64,000 nucleotides of DNA from an uncultured Alistipes sp. (GTDB lineage: Bacteria; Bacteroidota; Bacteroidia; Bacteroidales; Rikenellaceae): positions 83,041 through 147,040 of the forward strand of contig CAJTYA010000006.1 of the NCBI GenBank assembly GCA_910583985.1, written 5' to 3'. This document shows positions 63,339-64,000 of this stretch, piece after piece; positions within the stretch are counted from its first letter, which is position 1; each line of letters starts with the position of its first letter. The translations under genes were made by a program, and so were the position numbers. The notes under the pieces were generated by a model. The model had not been told where the DNA came from. It saw only the letters and a program-made list of their open reading frames with translations, and searched no databases.

Positions 63339-64000
63339 AAATAAAAACAGGACTGGCGGCCTTCGGACTCTCCGGACAGGTCTTTCACGCCCCTTTCATC
63401 GAAGCCCACCCGAATTTCAAACTGACGGCCATCGTCGAACGGAGCCGGAAAAAAGCGGCGGAAACCTACCCGCACATCCGATCCGTCGCCTCGTTCGACG
63501 AGCTGCTCCGGCAGGACATCGAACTGGTCGTCGTCGATACCCCCGATGCGACGCACTACGCGCTCTGCCGCGCGGCGCTCGAAGCGGGCAAGCACGTCGT
63601 GGTCGAAAAGCCGTTCGTCACGACACGGCAGCAAGCCGAAGAGCTTATCGGGCTGGCCGAACACCGGGGCCTCCGGCTCACCGTATACCAGAACCGCCGC
63701 TGGGACGGCGATTTTCTCTCCGTGCGCCGCATCGTCGAATCGGGTGCGCTGGGACGCATCGTCGAATTCCAGTCTTCGTTCCAACGTTACCGGCCGCAAA
63801 TCACACAGTCCGTGTGGAAGGAAGCGCCGGACGGGGCGAGGGTAGGGATCACCTACAACCTCTGTTCGCACCTGTGCGACCAAGCGGTCGCCCTGTTCGG
63901 AAAGCCGGAGGGCGTATGGGCCACGCTGGCCTCCCAGAGAGACGGAAGCCGGATCGACGACTACAGCTTCATCGAACTGATGTACCCCGGAGTCAAGGTT
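63335..64000 (+). CDS. Gfo/Idh/MocA family oxidoreductase (partial)
   Basis: The first 222 residues, cut by the right window edge. The Rossmann N-terminus reads TGLAAFGLSGQVFHAPFI, followed by VVVDTPDATHYALCRAALEA and the family-typical HVVVEKPFVTTRQQAEEL. This is an NAD(P)-dependent sugar or related dehydrogenase like YdgJ/YvaA. The start overlaps the permease stop as ATGA, so it is the fifth structural gene of the efflux operon, although its role there is unclear. Substrate not predicted. Confidence 0.92.
   Translation, partial: MKIKTGLAAFGLSGQVFHAPFIEAHPNFKLTAIVERSRKKAAETYPHIRSVASFDELLRQDIELVVVDTPDATHYALCRAALEAGKHVVVEKPFVTTRQQAEELIGLAEHRGLRLTVYQNRRWDGDFLSVRRIVESGALGRIVEFQSSFQRYRPQITQSVWKEAPDGARVGITYNLCSHLCDQAVALFGKPEGVWATLASQRDGSRIDDYSFIELMYPGVKV

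Noticed and set aside
1..64000. tRNA, rRNA, CRISPR array, transposase, integrase or prophage genes
   Set aside because: Looked for in intergenic regions and in the translations; none were found.

Overview
The window looks like part of a Bacteroidales chromosome, most likely a GC-rich Alistipes/Rikenellaceae-type gut commensal. The evidence is a gene set typical of that group: Cys-lipobox lipoproteins, a NigD-like protein, a FISUMP-like lipoprotein, a TonB-plug/MG-domain protein, DUF1080, GH78 and GH28 proteins, and a CusA/CzcA locus headed by a DUF6769-like protein. Start codons lack Shine-Dalgarno sequences, and several genes are preceded by the Bacteroidetes -7 box TAnnTTTG with a TTG-like -33 element about 20 bases upstream. 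The genus is inferred. No rRNA, tRNA, CRISPR array, insertion sequence or prophage was seen.

Layout. 1-3.1 kb (minus): tolC-macA-macB type export operon, cut by the left edge. 3.2-6.3 kb: acetyltransferase plus membrane protein (minus), then a YhiM/DUF2776 membrane protein (plus). 6.4-13.2 kb: thioredoxin-tailed secreted protein, GH78-like lipoprotein, beta-propeller-like lipoprotein. 13.4-16.5 kb: tight four-gene operon (EamA transporter, GNAT, DUF2148 ferredoxin-like protein, M24 peptidase). 16.5-20.8 kb: a gene-poor stretch, an FN3 lipoprotein, and a small secreted Cys-rich protein. 21.0-26.6 kb: TauE/SafE transporter, acyl-ACP thioesterase and DUF1080 protein, convergent with a large GH28-type beta-helix lipoprotein. 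26.9-31.4 kb: ABC-F ATPase, phosphodiester glycosidase, metallophosphoesterase, and an SMR transporter gene interrupted by a stop codon. 32.0-38.1 kb: heavy-metal RND efflux operon. 38.4-45.1 kb: one 2236-residue protein joining a PLP-aminotransferase-like region to an HPr-kinase-like P-loop. 46-51.2 kb: lipoproteins, a lower-GC membrane protein and an Mrr-type restriction endonuclease. 51.3-57.5 kb: ECF sigma factor with a membrane-anchored beta-barrel partner, a RibD-like protein with inverted domain order, and a TonB-plug protein. 57.8-64 kb: a TetR-controlled TolC/HlyD/ABC-2 efflux operon running into a Gfo/Idh/MocA oxidoreductase cut by the right edge.

Common themes are envelope export (three separate tripartite efflux systems), glycan handling (GH78, GH28, DUF1080, phosphodiester glycosidase) and metal or redox stress (CusA-type pump, His- and Cys-rich secreted proteins). 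The strongest candidate for an undescribed system is the giant fusion at 38.4-45.1 kb. Other points worth checking are the nonsense codon in the SMR gene, the asymmetric ABC-F active sites, the five-fold repeat in the YhiM homologue and the sigma factor/barrel pair.
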